This document shows, one piece after another, positions 1-7,300 of a stretch of 47,030 bases of DNA. Position numbers and translations under genes: made by a program. The DNA lies in NCBI GenBank assembly GCA_017521025.1, contig JAFXEB010000005.1:1-47030 (forward strand), read 5' to 3'. Positions within the stretch are counted from its first letter, which is position 1, and each line of letters opens with the position of its first letter. The DNA is from Clostridia bacterium (GTDB taxonomy: Bacteria; Bacillota; Clostridia; Oscillospirales; CAG-382). The notes below the pieces were generated by a model. That model ran no database searches, had not been told where the DNA came from, and saw only the letters and a program-made list of their open reading frames with translations.

Positions 1-35
1 ACCCACATTTGTCTACGACAAGTGTGGGTTCTTTT
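1..35 (+). terminator. Rho-independent terminator-like hairpin at the left edge
   Basis: A near-perfect stem (ACCCACA / TGTGGGT extended by TTGTC / GACAA) is followed by TTCTTTT. The gene it serves lies outside the window, and the 5' arm may be cut by the window edge. A hairpin terminator also directly precedes the related repeat element at 2218. Confidence 0.7.
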
Positions 36-230
36 CAACTAAATCCGTCCTATCGGACGGGATAAATCCCGCTTTCGTGGGATGAAATCACTTCGTGATG
101 AAATCCGACTTCGTCGGGAGATAAGGACGGATTTAATTTCACTTGATGCGATAGCATCAAATTTCACAATTTACGGAGTAAATTATTTCACCGTGAGCGT
201 AAGCGAACGATTTCACTAAAAACGAACGGT
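36..230. repeat. Multi-hairpin repeat element, copy A
   Basis: The element starts with CAACTAAATCC right after a terminator. An outer stem (AAATCCGTCC at about 41 with GGACGGATTT at about 125) encloses several mini-hairpins such as ATCACTTCGTGAT, CCGACTTCGTCGG and ATCCCGCTTTCGTGGGAT, separated by GAAAT spacers. The 3' half holds TTGATGC/GCATCAA, AATTTAC/GTAAATT and CGTGAGCGTAAGCGAACG; the last could form a GTAA tetraloop with tandem G-A mismatches. The 3' half (about 131-230) is nearly identical to about 2310-2406, while the hairpins enclosed by the outer stem differ in sequence but keep the same design. Confidence 0.75.
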
Positions 231-237
231 TATGTAA

Positions 238-289
238 GAGTTCGAATTCATACGTAAACTGCTGAAAATATCTTTTTCGTAGCCCATAG
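238..289. repeat. att-like direct repeat, copy 1 of 3
   Basis: The segment contains GAGTTCGAATTCATACG and then AAAATATCTTTTTCGTAGC-CCATAG. The same two blocks, in the same order and at similar spacing, recur at 2422-2474 and 7301-7354, and each copy is immediately followed by a terminator hairpin. The GTTCGAATTC core resembles a tRNA T-arm but no tRNA can be folded around it. Reading these as attachment-site scars from serial insertions is inference. Confidence 0.55.
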
Positions 290-295
290 CCATAT

Positions 296-344
296 AAGAA
301 CGAGAGTTGTGATACCCTTGGTATTGCAACTTTCGTTCTTTTTC
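296..344 (+). terminator. Strong terminator hairpin
   Basis: AAGAACGA pairs with TCGTTCTT, with further pairing inside (GAGTTG / CAACTT and GATACC / GGTATT), followed by TTTTTC. It has the same position relative to the att-like repeat as the hairpins at 2479 and 7357. Confidence 0.8.
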
Positions 345-609
345 TTTATCTGTAAGCCCTTGTAGTATAAGGGTTTATGCAACTACGGTACAAAAGATTA
401 GTTTCATTGTATCAAAATTGACCACACAAAGGTCGAAGTTGAGTGACTCCAACCTACCCATTTTTTACACCCGCAAATCACAATGAAATTTTTCTCAAAA
501 GAATTATTTCGTTGTGATCGAATTAGTTTCAGAGTGGAGAAAAGTTTCATAGTAAGAAAAAATAGTTTCATTATCGAACGAACTCCATCTTATTTTATAA
601 GCAGGAGTA
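345..609. other. Intergenic A+T-rich region with recurring TTTCA motifs
   Basis: No gene is supported here. A small hairpin (CCCTT/AAGGG near 357-373) is present. The motif AGTTTCA recurs at about 400, 527, 545 and 568, with the inverted form TGAAA near 483. No product or known site can be assigned. Confidence 0.4.
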
Positions 610-638
610 TTGAAATCATATTGTAATTGTGATACAAT
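610..638 (+). promoter_or_regulatory. Sigma-A-type promoter of the leucine-rich-repeat lipoprotein
   Basis: TTGAAA (610-615) and TACAAT (633-638) are separated by 17 bp. The downstream gene has a GGAGG ribosome site at 659-663, seven bases before its ATG at 671. Confidence 0.6.
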
Positions 639-670
639 ATTATAAATAGTTTGAGTTTGGAGGATTTAAT

Positions 671-2077
671 ATGTATCTAAGTAAAAAAGCCTTTTTGCTT
701 TTTATTTCGTTATTGCTTGTTTTTTCACTGGTATCGTGCAAAAGCGCTGAAACTGAACAAACGTTGACGGACGGAACAGAACTGTATGAAAATAGTTTTT
801 CTGCTGTTGTGAAAAACGGTAAAGCGATCATAACCGATTGTTATATAACAGAAGATGTTATAGTTATACCCGAAAAAATTGAAGGTGTTCTTGTGACAGA
901 AATCGGTGATGAAGCCTTTATGCACACTAATTGTAAAAGCATAGAGATGCCTGACAGTATAGTGAGAATCGGCGAGAAGGCTTTTGAGGGCGCTTTTGAA
1001 TTAAGCGATGTCAAACTTTCAAACTCACTAAAAGAAATCGGAAATAGAGCTTTTTATGATGTCGATACTATTGAAAATATCACCTTCCCCCTATCTTTAA
1101 CCATTATCGGAAATGAAGCTTTTTGTGACTGCGACGCATTAGCGAGTTTAATGCTTCCTGAAGCCTTGACAGAAATTGGAGAAAAGGCATTTTTTTCTTG
1201 CGATTTGATCACAAATATACACATATCTGAAAATGTTAAAAAAATCGGTGCTGATGCTTTTACAAGTTTGGCAGCGTTGCAATCCTTTGATGTTAATAGT
1301 TCTAATACTGAATACGAAGCTATTGACGGGGTCTTATTCAACAAGGGAATTACAGAACTGATTATATATCCCAAAACAAAAACCGAATCGGAATATATTA
1401 TTCCGAATTCTGTTGAGAAAATCTATTCTTACGCATTTTCTGAAAATCAAGCGTTAAAAACGATTACTTTACCAACCAATCTTAAAGAAATTGGTCAGAG
1501 TTGTTTTTATAATTGTAAGCTCCTTAGAGATATTGTTATTCCGAACGGGGTAACATCTATTGCTCCGTATACATTCGCCAACTGTGAACAGCTTTCACAA
1601 GTGACCATTCCCAGTGGCGTTACTTTAATTGATTATTCTGCGTTTGCCGGGTGCAAATCTTTAGAAAATGTAGCACTTCCTGAATCGCTTATTTCTATTG
1701 GTCAGAACGCTTTTTCAGGATGTTATCAGGCATTTCAAAAACTTGACATACCCGCTAACGTAACTTCAATTGGAGATAAAGCCTTTTATGATTGTTATTT
1801 TATTTCGGAGATCAGACTTCCTAATACTCTAAAAGAAATTGGAGAACTTTCATTTAGAGGCTGTCTTTGTTTGAAAACAATAGAGATTCCCAATAGTGTG
1901 ACGGATATTGGCAAGGATGCCTTTTTAGGTTGTGGTAACGTTGACAAAGTGGTAAACCCGGATAACGATTTGCCTATTACCGCTCTTGATACCAAAGCTA
2001 TAACATTAATTTGCAATGAAAACTCCTATGCCTATAAGTATGCACAAGATTATGATATTCCTGTAACATTAAAATAA
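671..2077 (+). CDS. BspA-type leucine-rich-repeat surface lipoprotein
   Basis: The protein has 468 residues. It begins with a lipoprotein signal peptide: a charged start, a hydrophobic stretch, and the lipobox LVSC ending near residue 23, so it is probably anchored to the outer face of the membrane. From about residue 70 to 430 it is built of BspA-type (LRR_5) repeats of roughly 23 residues with the recurring pattern I-P-x-S-V-x-x-I-G-x-x-A-F-x-x-C. Such proteins usually form a curved solenoid and are often implicated in binding to hosts or other bacteria; no specific ligand can be inferred. It stands alone, with its own promoter and terminator, between two att-like repeats. Its low G+C content compared with the core genes further right supports a horizontally acquired origin. 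The start is fixed by GGAGG at 659. Confidence 0.9.
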   Translation: MYLSKKAFLLFISLLLVFSLVSCKSAETEQTLTDGTELYENSFSAVVKNGKAIITDCYITEDVIVIPEKIEGVLVTEIGDEAFMHTNCKSIEMPDSIVRIGEKAFEGAFELSDVKLSNSLKEIGNRAFYDVDTIENITFPLSLTIIGNEAFCDCDALASLMLPEALTEIGEKAFFSCDLITNIHISENVKKIGADAFTSLAALQSFDVNSSNTEYEAIDGVLFNKGITELIIYPKTKTESEYIIPNSVEKIYSYAFSENQALKTITLPTNLKEIGQSCFYNCKLLRDIVIPNGVTSIAPYTFANCEQLSQVTIPSGVTLIDYSAFAGCKSLENVALPESLISIGQNAFSGCYQAFQKLDIPANVTSIGDKAFYDCYFISEIRLPNTLKEIGELSFRGCLCLKTIEIPNSVTDIGKDAFLGCGNVDKVVNPDNDLPITALDTKAITLICNENSYAYKYAQDYDIPVTLK

Positions 2078-2187
2078 ATACGTACCGTTCATATATCAAT
2101 TGCAAGTTTCATCCCCATTTTTGGTTGCATTTCCATGCAACTTTGCAACCGCTTGCAACCTGTATTAAAATTTGCGTTATAATTCAG

Positions 2188-2218
2188 AAAAAAGCATCGA
2201 CTTTGTCGGTGCTTTTTT
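2188..2218 (+). terminator. Terminator of the leucine-rich-repeat gene
   Basis: GCATCGAC-TTT-GTCGGTGC is flanked by A6 and T6, an almost ideal and potentially bidirectional intrinsic terminator, about 110 bp after the stop codon. The multi-hairpin repeat copy B starts at its T-tract. Confidence 0.85.
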
Positions 2219-2406
2219 CAACTAAATCCACCCTTGCGGGTGGGTGAAATATTGCTTCGCAATGTGAAATACGCCTGCGGCGTGTGAAATTCGCTGTGAG
2301 CAGCGAGTGGGTGGATTTCATTTCACTTGATGCGTAAGCATCAAATTTCACAATTTACGGAGTAAATTATTTCACCGTGAGCGTAAGCGAACGATTTCAC
2401 TAAAAA
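2218..2406. repeat. Multi-hairpin repeat element, copy B
   Basis: It starts with CAACTAAATCC like copy A. The outer stem is AAATCCACCC / GGGTGGATTT, enclosing hairpins ATTGCTTCGCAAT, ACGCCTGCGGCGT and TTCGCTGTGAGCAGCGA separated by GTGAAAT. The 3' half matches copy A almost base for base. The outer stem differs between the copies (GTCC/GGAC versus ACCC/GGGT) but stays paired, so changes on the two arms compensate. Confidence 0.75.
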
Positions 2407-2421
2407 CGAACGGTTATGTGA

Positions 2422-2474
2422 GAGTTCGAATTCATATTCAATAATGACGAAAATATCTTTTTCGTAGCCCATAG
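2422..2474. repeat. att-like direct repeat, copy 2 of 3
   Basis: The blocks GAGTTCGAATTCATA and AAAATATCTTTTTCGTAGC-CCATAG are shared with the copies at 238 and 7301. This copy separates the lipoprotein module from the primase-helicase module. Confidence 0.55.
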
Positions 2475-2478
2475 ACAG

Positions 2479-2520
2479 AAAAACAGTCAGTAAATCTTAT
2501 GATTACTGACTGTTTTCTTT
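2479..2520 (+). terminator. Terminator hairpin after att-like copy 2
   Basis: AAAACAGTCAGTAA pairs with TTACTGACTGTTTT across an eight-base loop and is followed by CTTTTG. It is symmetrical enough to work from either side. Confidence 0.75.
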
Positions 2521-2569
2521 TGTCTTCCGAACTTTTTGACCGAATTTGTTTCGAAAACGGGAATCTGAT

Positions 2570-2735
2570 AAAGTTTTTCCCTTGTTTTCCCCTTATTGGG
2601 TGATAATAGATGGCTTAATATGGAATTTGGTGGGGTATAAATCTTCGGAAAACCCATAGAAATAGCGCTAACTGGTTAATATAGGTTATAAAAATATAAA
2701 ATCTATGGGATATAACCTTGTGCCCCCTGTGTATT
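2570..2735. repeat. Diverged ~165-bp direct repeat, left copy
   Basis: This stretch aligns over about 150 bp with 7122-7290. Shared blocks include TTTTCCCCTTATTGGG, TTCGGAAAACCC-TAGAA, CTAA-TGGTTAA and AAAATCTATGG. The G-rich part carries loosely repeated TGG-TAA-like words, reminiscent of arm-type binding sites of tyrosine integrases, but no integrase is present to confirm that. The two copies bracket the three-gene cassette in direct orientation. No open reading frame is conserved between them. Confidence 0.6.
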
Positions 2736-2743
2736 AAAATGTC

Positions 2744-2775
2744 AAGCACTTTTGCGAGTTTGCAAAAGTGCTTTG
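2744..2775 (-). terminator. Terminator of the primase-helicase cassette
   Basis: A perfect inverted repeat AAGCACTTTTGC / GCAAAAGTGCTT with a six-base loop lies about 15 bp beyond the stop codon of the minus-strand helicase gene. The following U-tract on the minus strand is weak. Confidence 0.65.
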
Positions 2776-2788
2776 CTATTTATTTCTT

Positions 2789-5647
2789 TTATAGGACTGT
2801 ATCCATCAATTGTCCAGCGATGTCGTGACTTGTAAAGCGCATGATGCTTTCTTCTGCTGTACCAAAACTGAGGAAGTTGACGCTTCCATACCATACGATT
2901 TGACCATCGATGACGGTGAATTTCTGATGGAAGCCTGCTCTTTGACGGACCTCGATGCCATAGGATTCAAGCCTTTGGATATTTTCAACCACACTCTTTT
3001 GATCCTTCTCCGGAAAATCCTCTGAAGGGCGGGTAACGATTACGACCTTTGCGTGATTAAGCATAGCTTCGGATAACAACCGCAGGATTTGTGTAATACG
3101 GCTCTTTTGCATAAACGGGCTGACGATTAGAATTTCGCTCTTTGCATTACGAACATCCTCGCTGAACACGGGATAGAAGCTCTTGCCGTCATAAATAAGA
3201 TCCGGATTGACTTGGGACGCACCTTCGATCTTTATCTTATATCCGATAGCGGCATAACCCTTCAATCTCTTTTGATACATATTCTCCAATACCGGCACAT
3301 GAATATCTACATAATCGTAAATTTGCACTTCGTTCTTGCCGGGATAATTACGGTGCAACCGTCCGGCATACTGGGCGACCTTGCCCTTCCAAGCAATCGG
3401 CAATGCCAAAAATAATGTGTCCAATCTTGGGTAATCAAAGCCTTCACCAACATATTTGCCGGTCGCGATGATTACTAACGACTCATCTGCCGGAATTGCC
3501 TGCAACTTTTCCATTGTTCCTCTGCGCAGCTTTGCTGATGCGGTGCCAAACAGAGTGATAACATTCTTACAATGATTGGCTAATTTGTCCGCCAGCAAAA
3601 GCACATGCTCCCGCCGCTCGGTTAAGACAATGGGTGTTCTGTCGTTTTCCAACACCTTGGCGACATCTTTTACAATATGGTCATTGCGGACTTCACTCTC
3701 TGCCAAGTCCTTGTAAATAGCGGCAATTCCTTTATCCGTTACCGCACTACGGTAGGTCGTAAAACGAGGTAACAAGTAGTGCTCAAAAGCTCGCTTTTCC
3801 GCCTGCTCCTTAGCATCCACCATGTAACGGATCGGTCCGCACTGCATATGGATGATCGGCTGATGTCCATCTTGTCGGGTAGGTGTTGCGGTTAGGCCAT
3901 AAACATACTTGGCATTCACCTCTTTGAGAACCCGTTCAAAGCTGATTGCGGAAACATGGTGGCACTCATCCACGATCACCATTCCGTAATCCTTTACCAG
4001 TTCCTTTACATCATCACCGGAAATAAGAGATTGAATAATTGCAATGTCTACGATCCCTGCAATTGTGTTCTTTGTGCCGCCTAACTGTCCAATTACAGAT
4101 CGTTCTTTCTTTCTGCCGCGCTTCTTTGGAAGTTCTGGCAGCACTTTGTTGATTTCCAAAAACTCAGATAGAGAAGTTTTCCATTGGTTCAGCAGTGCCT
4201 GCGTATGTACCAACACAAGGGTGTTGACCTTTCGCTGAGCGATCATATTTGCAGCAATAACCGTTTTACCAAATGCAGTGGTGGCAGACAAAACACCCGT
4301 TTCGTGAGACAGCAATGCCTCTGCTGCAGGCTGTTGTTCAGCATGGAGTGCACCATTGAATTGAACATCAATCACTTTGCCGGGATTCGTTTTATCTGTG
4401 ATTTTATATTCCGCATTAGCCTCGTTCAGTAAGTCAGTTAGGCTCTGCTCACATCCTCGTGGCAAAGTCAGGTAACCATTCCGTTCCTCTGCGGTACAAA
4501 CTACTCTGGGCTTATTGTATATTGGCAGTCGCATAGCCTGGCTGCGGTAAAAGTCCGGGTTCTTAAAAGCCGCCAGGCGCAGCACTTGATTCCGCACACG
4601 TGGAGTTAAGGCATCCTTTGCGATATACAGCATATCGGATCGGACAATTTCGATCGGCTGCGCAAAATCCATAGCTGTGAGAACCGCTTTAGGCCGTTTT
4701 TCCCAAGGCTTGGTTTCGTCAGCGTCTGTACACAGAACACCAAGACCGTCACCACGGCTATGCATATGGATAAGATTTTCTACCTCGATTGCAGACAGCT
4801 TTTGCATTTGGGATAAATACGCCCATTGATCTTCATAAGCAACAAAATCTTCATCCACAAAGGAACTGTTATTCTTTTTGCGGGCTTGCCCCTGCAGGGG
4901 AAGTGCTATTAAATTGCCAAAACCGCCTTTAGGGAGTGTGTCCTGGTTTGGAAACATACGATCATAGGAATCCAGTTTTAATTTGCCGCTGTTTTCCATC
5001 GCAGCAGTAATCAATGCTGTTCCTAATTTCCGGGCGGCGCTGCAAGATATTGGCTCGGTAAAGAATATCCAAAGATGCGCGCCTTCGCCGCTGCGGGAAC
5101 GCTCTACTGCACAGGGAATATTCCAGCTTGTGCAAATCCTTCGTACTTCGCTGACATTATCCTTCCAGTCACTGTCATCAAAATCTATGGCAAGAAAATG
5201 GCAGGTGTCATCTGGCAGAATGGGGTATAGTCCCACCACATCCCGACCGTATCCATCCTTGCCACTTAGGTGTGCATATAGAATCGCATTGCTTAATGCC
5301 ACCAACTCACGGTTTTCACACCTTGAGCAACTACCTTTTGGTTTGACACAAACACCTTCGCGCCATTCATTGGCGCAAACGGGGGAATAACCGCTTTTCT
5401 CGGTTTTGGCGCTATACCACCGCTTGGCAAATACATCCTTGCGTCCTCGGAACAAACTGCGAAATAATTGAATTTTCTCATCGGGCGAACTATATTTGTG
5501 AACAGCTGCAGGGAATATATCTTGTAATGGTTCCACGGCAGTAGTCTTTGTGTCAGATATGCCCAACTGCGCACGGAGCTCTGCATTTTCTTTTTCCAGT
5601 TCCGCCACTCTGCGTTCAAGTTGTTTGCAGTATTCTTCGTTTGGCAT
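2789..5647 (-). CDS. AEP primase (TOTE type)-SF2 helicase-PLD nuclease fusion protein
   Basis: The protein has about 952 residues in three enzymatic parts. After a short coiled coil (about 5-32) comes an archaeo-eukaryotic primase-like domain of the family annotated as TOTE conflict system (about 60-300), with a Cys cluster (CANEW..GVC..GSCSRC), the acidic motif AIDFDDSDW near 155, and ERSRSGEGAHLWIFF. A superfamily 2 helicase follows (about 430-780): Walker A TTAFGKT, DECHH, LTATPTR and QYAGRLHR. The C-terminus is a PLD-like nuclease half-site (HQKFTVIDG..YGSVNF, about 905-928). With one HxK motif it would need to dimerise, as known single-motif PLD nucleases do. A DNA-directed synthesis, unwinding and cutting role is inference from the domains. 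It is the last gene of a three-gene operon, about 50 bp after the nucleotidyltransferase gene. ATG 5647 is preferred; GTG 5656 is an alternative with no better ribosome site. Confidence 0.9.
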   Translation of the reverse strand: MPNEEYCKQLERRVAELEKENAELRAQLGISDTKTTAVEPLQDIFPAAVHKYSSPDEKIQLFRSLFRGRKDVFAKRWYSAKTEKSGYSPVCANEWREGVCVKPKGSCSRCENRELVALSNAILYAHLSGKDGYGRDVVGLYPILPDDTCHFLAIDFDDSDWKDNVSEVRRICTSWNIPCAVERSRSGEGAHLWIFFTEPISCSAARKLGTALITAAMENSGKLKLDSYDRMFPNQDTLPKGGFGNLIALPLQGQARKKNNSSFVDEDFVAYEDQWAYLSQMQKLSAIEVENLIHMHSRGDGLGVLCTDADETKPWEKRPKAVLTAMDFAQPIEIVRSDMLYIAKDALTPRVRNQVLRLAAFKNPDFYRSQAMRLPIYNKPRVVCTAEERNGYLTLPRGCEQSLTDLLNEANAEYKITDKTNPGKVIDVQFNGALHAEQQPAAEALLSHETGVLSATTAFGKTVIAANMIAQRKVNTLVLVHTQALLNQWKTSLSEFLEINKVLPELPKKRGRKKERSVIGQLGGTKNTIAGIVDIAIIQSLISGDDVKELVKDYGMVIVDECHHVSAISFERVLKEVNAKYVYGLTATPTRQDGHQPIIHMQCGPIRYMVDAKEQAEKRAFEHYLLPRFTTYRSAVTDKGIAAIYKDLAESEVRNDHIVKDVAKVLENDRTPIVLTERREHVLLLADKLANHCKNVITLFGTASAKLRRGTMEKLQAIPADESLVIIATGKYVGEGFDYPRLDTLFLALPIAWKGKVAQYAGRLHRNYPGKNEVQIYDYVDIHVPVLENMYQKRLKGYAAIGYKIKIEGASQVNPDLIYDGKSFYPVFSEDVRNAKSEILIVSPFMQKSRITQILRLLSEAMLNHAKVVIVTRPSEDFPEKDQKSVVENIQRLESYGIEVRQRAGFHQKFTVIDGQIVWYGSVNFLSFGTAEESIMRFTSHDIAGQLMDTVL

Positions 5648-5697
5648 ATCTAACACCGTCCGTTCGTTTAGCTTTGGATCTGATGGGGGAAGTGCAA

Positions 5698-6417
5698 TTA
5701 TTCTTCCGCGTTTTGCTCCTTTAGTAAATGATTGAGGATATCAGTAAGATTATCCTCCTTCAGAACATCCGGGTATTTGTCTTCGAAGGTGATGAGTGCG
5801 TCTTTGGCGGCGGCTTCTTCGTTGGCATAGGCCTCGTACAGGGCATCCATATCTTCGTTTGCCAAGATGCTTTCAATCGTGTTTTTTGCGTTCTCAGGCA
5901 GGTTCTCCCAACTATCGTACAAATCCTTCACGGCTTTGTCGATTCGTTCCAAGGTCAGGGGATTACCGCTATTCTGCTGCTCTCGCAGGATTCCAACAAT
6001 ATCTGAAATATCGTGTTTATACTGACGGTATGCCATCAGTTTCATCGCGACTAAATACTCACCGGTGATAGTGCGGACAGTCAGCACATTGGAAAAAGTC
6101 CGGTAATATTTTGAATAGTTAACCAAACGGGGCGTGTAGGATTTGGTGTTCTTAAAGTCCTCGTTGAGCCAGCCGTTGGGCAGGCCTAAAGTATCGGCCA
6201 CATAATTGATGGCATCCTTCATAGCAGAGGATGCGTGGATCAAGGCGTCCACATCGTATGTGGAATCCCGGAAACCGTAGTTGATCAAAATGGAAGCACC
6301 GCCGATTAAGGTGATCTCAGCCGGTATTGCCTTGCCGTTCAGTTTGCGGAATTGCTTTGCAAGCTCCTTCAAATAGGTATCCAGATTTTCTTTTGTAATA
6401 GGGGTTTCAGCAGACAT
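5698..6417 (-). CDS. DUF6036-like nucleotidyltransferase
   Basis: The protein has 239 residues. The N-terminal part shows the minimal nucleotidyltransferase signature: LIGGASILINYGFRDST (about 37-53) followed by the metal-binding pair D-V-D in TYDVDAL (about 54-58). A helical region with EYLVAMKLMAYRQYKHDISDI (about 125-145) resembles the third acidic region of this superfamily. Related enzymes include antibiotic nucleotidyltransferases, MNT/HEPN antitoxins and AbiEii-type toxins that modify tRNA or protein. The exact substrate here is unknown. Its start overlaps the end of the XRE regulator by 11 bases, so translation is probably coupled, with GAGGTG just upstream. The arrangement of a DNA-binding regulator followed by a nucleotidyltransferase is typical of toxin-antitoxin or abortive infection pairs; that role is inference. 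Confidence 0.8.
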   Translation of the reverse strand: MSAETPITKENLDTYLKELAKQFRKLNGKAIPAEITLIGGASILINYGFRDSTYDVDALIHASSAMKDAINYVADTLGLPNGWLNEDFKNTKSYTPRLVNYSKYYRTFSNVLTVRTITGEYLVAMKLMAYRQYKHDISDIVGILREQQNSGNPLTLERIDKAVKDLYDSWENLPENAKNTIESILANEDMDALYEAYANEEAAAKDALITFEDKYPDVLKEDNLTDILNHLLKEQNAEE

Positions 6418-6994
6418 TTCGCACCTCGCACTCTACGATATTAAACCGTAAAAACTCCGGGATTGCCATACGCATGATTTCCTCTTTGGGTTTATCTGAC
6501 TTCATCGTCTTGCAAAGAATAACCACACTGGAGGGGTATATCAGTGTTTGCAGCTTGCTGTTGCGGATATCGTTATAATTCTTGCAGATCGGTACATTGT
6601 TCTCCCGGGACAGGTAATCCAGCATAGCCAGGAGATACAGTGCTTCCGGATACCACTTCTTTTCGTATAGTTTGCGAATCTGATTAGATTGCAATAGTTG
6701 GATGATAAAGGGAATATCTCCAAGATCTTTGACTTGGTGACACACATTGCTTTTGAACACATCGAAAGAAGGGCGTCTGCGTTCTTCGTCAATACTTTTG
6801 ACTGCGGGAGCGATCAGACTCTCCATAGAAACATCCAACACTTTTGCAATCCGATAGATAGTCTCGGCGGAGCATTTTTCAATCTTTGTCTTTCCAGTGC
6901 AAATATCCGAAATGGTCGCTTGGGGAACGCCACTTTCTTTCCATAGTCTGTACTTGGTAATATTCTTCTGCGCTAATACTTCATTCAGGGACAT
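6407..6994 (-). CDS. XRE-family regulator, first gene of the primase-helicase cassette
   Basis: The protein has 195 residues. Residues about 2-65 form a Cro/C1-type helix-turn-helix (LAQKNITKYRLWKESGVPQ, then TISDICTGKTKIEKCSAETI and IAKVLDVSMESL). The C-terminal 130 residues are not recognised; they contain EKKWYPEALYLLAMLDYLSR and may contact the nucleotidyltransferase encoded next. The start is decided by sequence: a longer reading from TTG 7045 would begin inside the -35 box of a perfect promoter, whereas ATG 6994 has AGGAGG seven bases upstream. A palindrome over the -10 box suggests that this protein represses its own operon. It could alternatively be an antitoxin that binds the partner enzyme. 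Confidence 0.88.
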   Translation of the reverse strand: MSLNEVLAQKNITKYRLWKESGVPQATISDICTGKTKIEKCSAETIYRIAKVLDVSMESLIAPAVKSIDEERRRPSFDVFKSNVCHQVKDLGDIPFIIQLLQSNQIRKLYEKKWYPEALYLLAMLDYLSRENNVPICKNYNDIRNSKLQTLIYPSSVVILCKTMKSDKPKEEIMRMAIPEFLRFNIVECEVRNVC

Positions 6995-7010
6995 ATTGCT
7001 CCCTCCTCTC

Positions 7011-7045
7011 ACCAATATTATATCGGTATGCCGAAGCATTGTCAA
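7011..7045 (-). promoter_or_regulatory. Consensus promoter with palindromic operator of the XRE-NTase-helicase operon
   Basis: On the minus strand TTGACA (7045-7040) and TATAAT (7022-7017) are 17 bp apart, a perfect sigma-A promoter. Two palindromes overlap it: ACC-n-ATA-nnn-TAT-n-GGT (7011-7027, covering the -10) and TCGG-TATG-CCGA (7023-7034, in the spacer). These are likely operators for the XRE protein. The leader is only about 15 bases. Confidence 0.8.
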
Positions 7046-7121
7046 TAGTATTTACAAGGCTGAATAAGAATATTCCCCAGATCAATATTGTATTTGTGTA
7101 CCTGCTAGGCAGCATTATAAA

Positions 7122-7290
7122 AAATTTTCCCTTATTTTTCCCCTTATTGGGGTGGTAATAGGTGGTTAACGATGGTATTTAGCGGGGGTTAAATGTTCGG
7201 AAAACCCGTAGAATTGGTGCTAAATGGTTAACAAAAGTTAAGAAAATGCAAAATCTATGGCAATTCAAGTCCTTGCGCCACAAGGATTTC
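7122..7290. repeat. Diverged ~165-bp direct repeat, right copy
   Basis: It aligns with 2570-2735 through the blocks TTTTCCCCTTATTGGGG, TTCGGAAAACCCGTAGAA, GCTAAATGGTTAA and AAAATCTATGG. It lies directly before att-like copy 3, so the order repeat-att-terminator may represent the end of an inserted element. The G-rich segment holds TGGTAATA, TGGTTAAC and TGGTATTT in succession. Confidence 0.6.
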
Positions 7291-7300
7291 ATTTATGCAA

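Noticed and set aside
238..250. tRNA gene suggested by GTTCGAATTC
   Set aside because: No acceptor, D or anticodon stems can be found around any of the three copies; only the T-arm-like word is shared.
6995..7045. Longer start of the XRE regulator at TTG 7045
   Set aside because: This TTG is part of the -35 box of the operon promoter, so it cannot be in the transcript.
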